Of a stretch of 64,000 nucleotides of DNA, positions 63,986-64,000 are shown piece after piece; position 1 is the stretch's first letter; every line of letters starts with the position of its first letter. The stretch is from Mantis religiosa (lineage: Eukaryota; Arthropoda; Insecta; Mantodea; Mantidae), in assembly GCA_030765055.1 (NCBI GenBank), contig CM060950.1, positions 14,481,806 to 14,545,805 of the forward strand, written 5' to 3'. The position numbers and the translations under genes are program-made. The notes under the pieces were generated by a model, which did not search any database, was not told the DNA's origin, and was given only the letters and a program-made list of their open reading frames with translations.

Positions 63986-64000
63986 TGGTCCGAACTATAA

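Noticed and set aside
1..64000. CRISPR array, bacterial operon, rRNA or phage genes
   Set aside because: No spaced direct repeats, Shine-Dalgarno-led operons or rRNA motifs; all content is eukaryotic repeats.

Overview
This is eukaryotic, gene-poor and transposon-rich DNA, most likely from an arthropod and probably an insect with a large genome. The evidence is the repeat content: jockey-clade LINEs with CCHC gag fingers, CR1/jockey-type LINEs, Penelope-like elements (PLEs) with GIY-YIG endonucleases, a Ty3/gypsy element, Harbinger, Merlin, hAT and Tc1/mariner-group DNA transposons, and at least three tRNA-derived SINE families. The species cannot be named from this window. I found no complete host gene. 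One 71-bp segment at 33.0 kb has good splice signals and may be a host exon. Nearly every recognisable reading frame is a decayed transposon gene, and many are nested inside one another.

Layout. 0-3.5 kb: a CR1-type LINE (+) split by a PLE (-) and by a second short LINE fragment. 3.6-4.0 kb: a helix-turn-helix exon of a DDE transposase type (-). 4.0-6.0 kb: no gene. 6.0-12.7 kb: PLE fragments around two tandem jockey copies, the second carrying a gag/endonuclease fusion frame. 12.7-18.7 kb: a Ty3/gypsy element with leader, gag, protease, RT and integrase but no RNase H. 18.7-25.1 kb: LINE fragments, a nearly complete jockey ORF2, and LINE N with a SINE inside its ORF1. 25.9-31.0 kb: a Harbinger transposase split by a LINE N copy, itself split by a PLE, itself split by two further insertions. 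31.0-32.2 kb: PLE and jockey scraps and a SINE. 34.0-35.8 kb: a PLE with a long open frame and an inverted copy of its own 3' end. 38.7-39.3 kb: a SINE foldback and a Merlin relative. 41.0-42.6 kb: a Tc1/mariner-group transposon with TIRs and TA duplications. 43.4-46.1 kb: a PLE with a 0.6-kb inverted copy of its 3' end. 46.7-49.2 kb: a SINE, a 143-bp tandem duplication, and a hAT transposase interrupted by a palindromic hairpin element. 51.1-56.2 kb: a CR1-type LINE broken by an inverted-repeat PLE derivative and by Merlin. 56.3-58.1 kb: a second Tc1/mariner-group transposase. 61.4-64.0 kb: CR1-type LINE pieces and clustered SINEs.

The strongest unifying signal lies outside the proteins. Short segments at the ends of the PLEs fit the hammerhead ribozyme layout: CTGANGA, then a helix II hairpin, then GAAA, then a very short helix III ending in GTC or GTT. 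Four loci (43.5, 46.0, 12.4 and 51.1 kb) keep the core essentially intact. Others differ at one core position. Two loci (34.1/35.7 kb and 48.8 kb) share the same CAGAAGA core variant. Hammerheads at PLE ends are known from other animals. What looks less usual here is their repeated placement as mirror-image pairs, most strikingly in a 258-bp, nearly perfect palindrome inserted in the hAT gene. All identities were read by eye, and no database search was possible.
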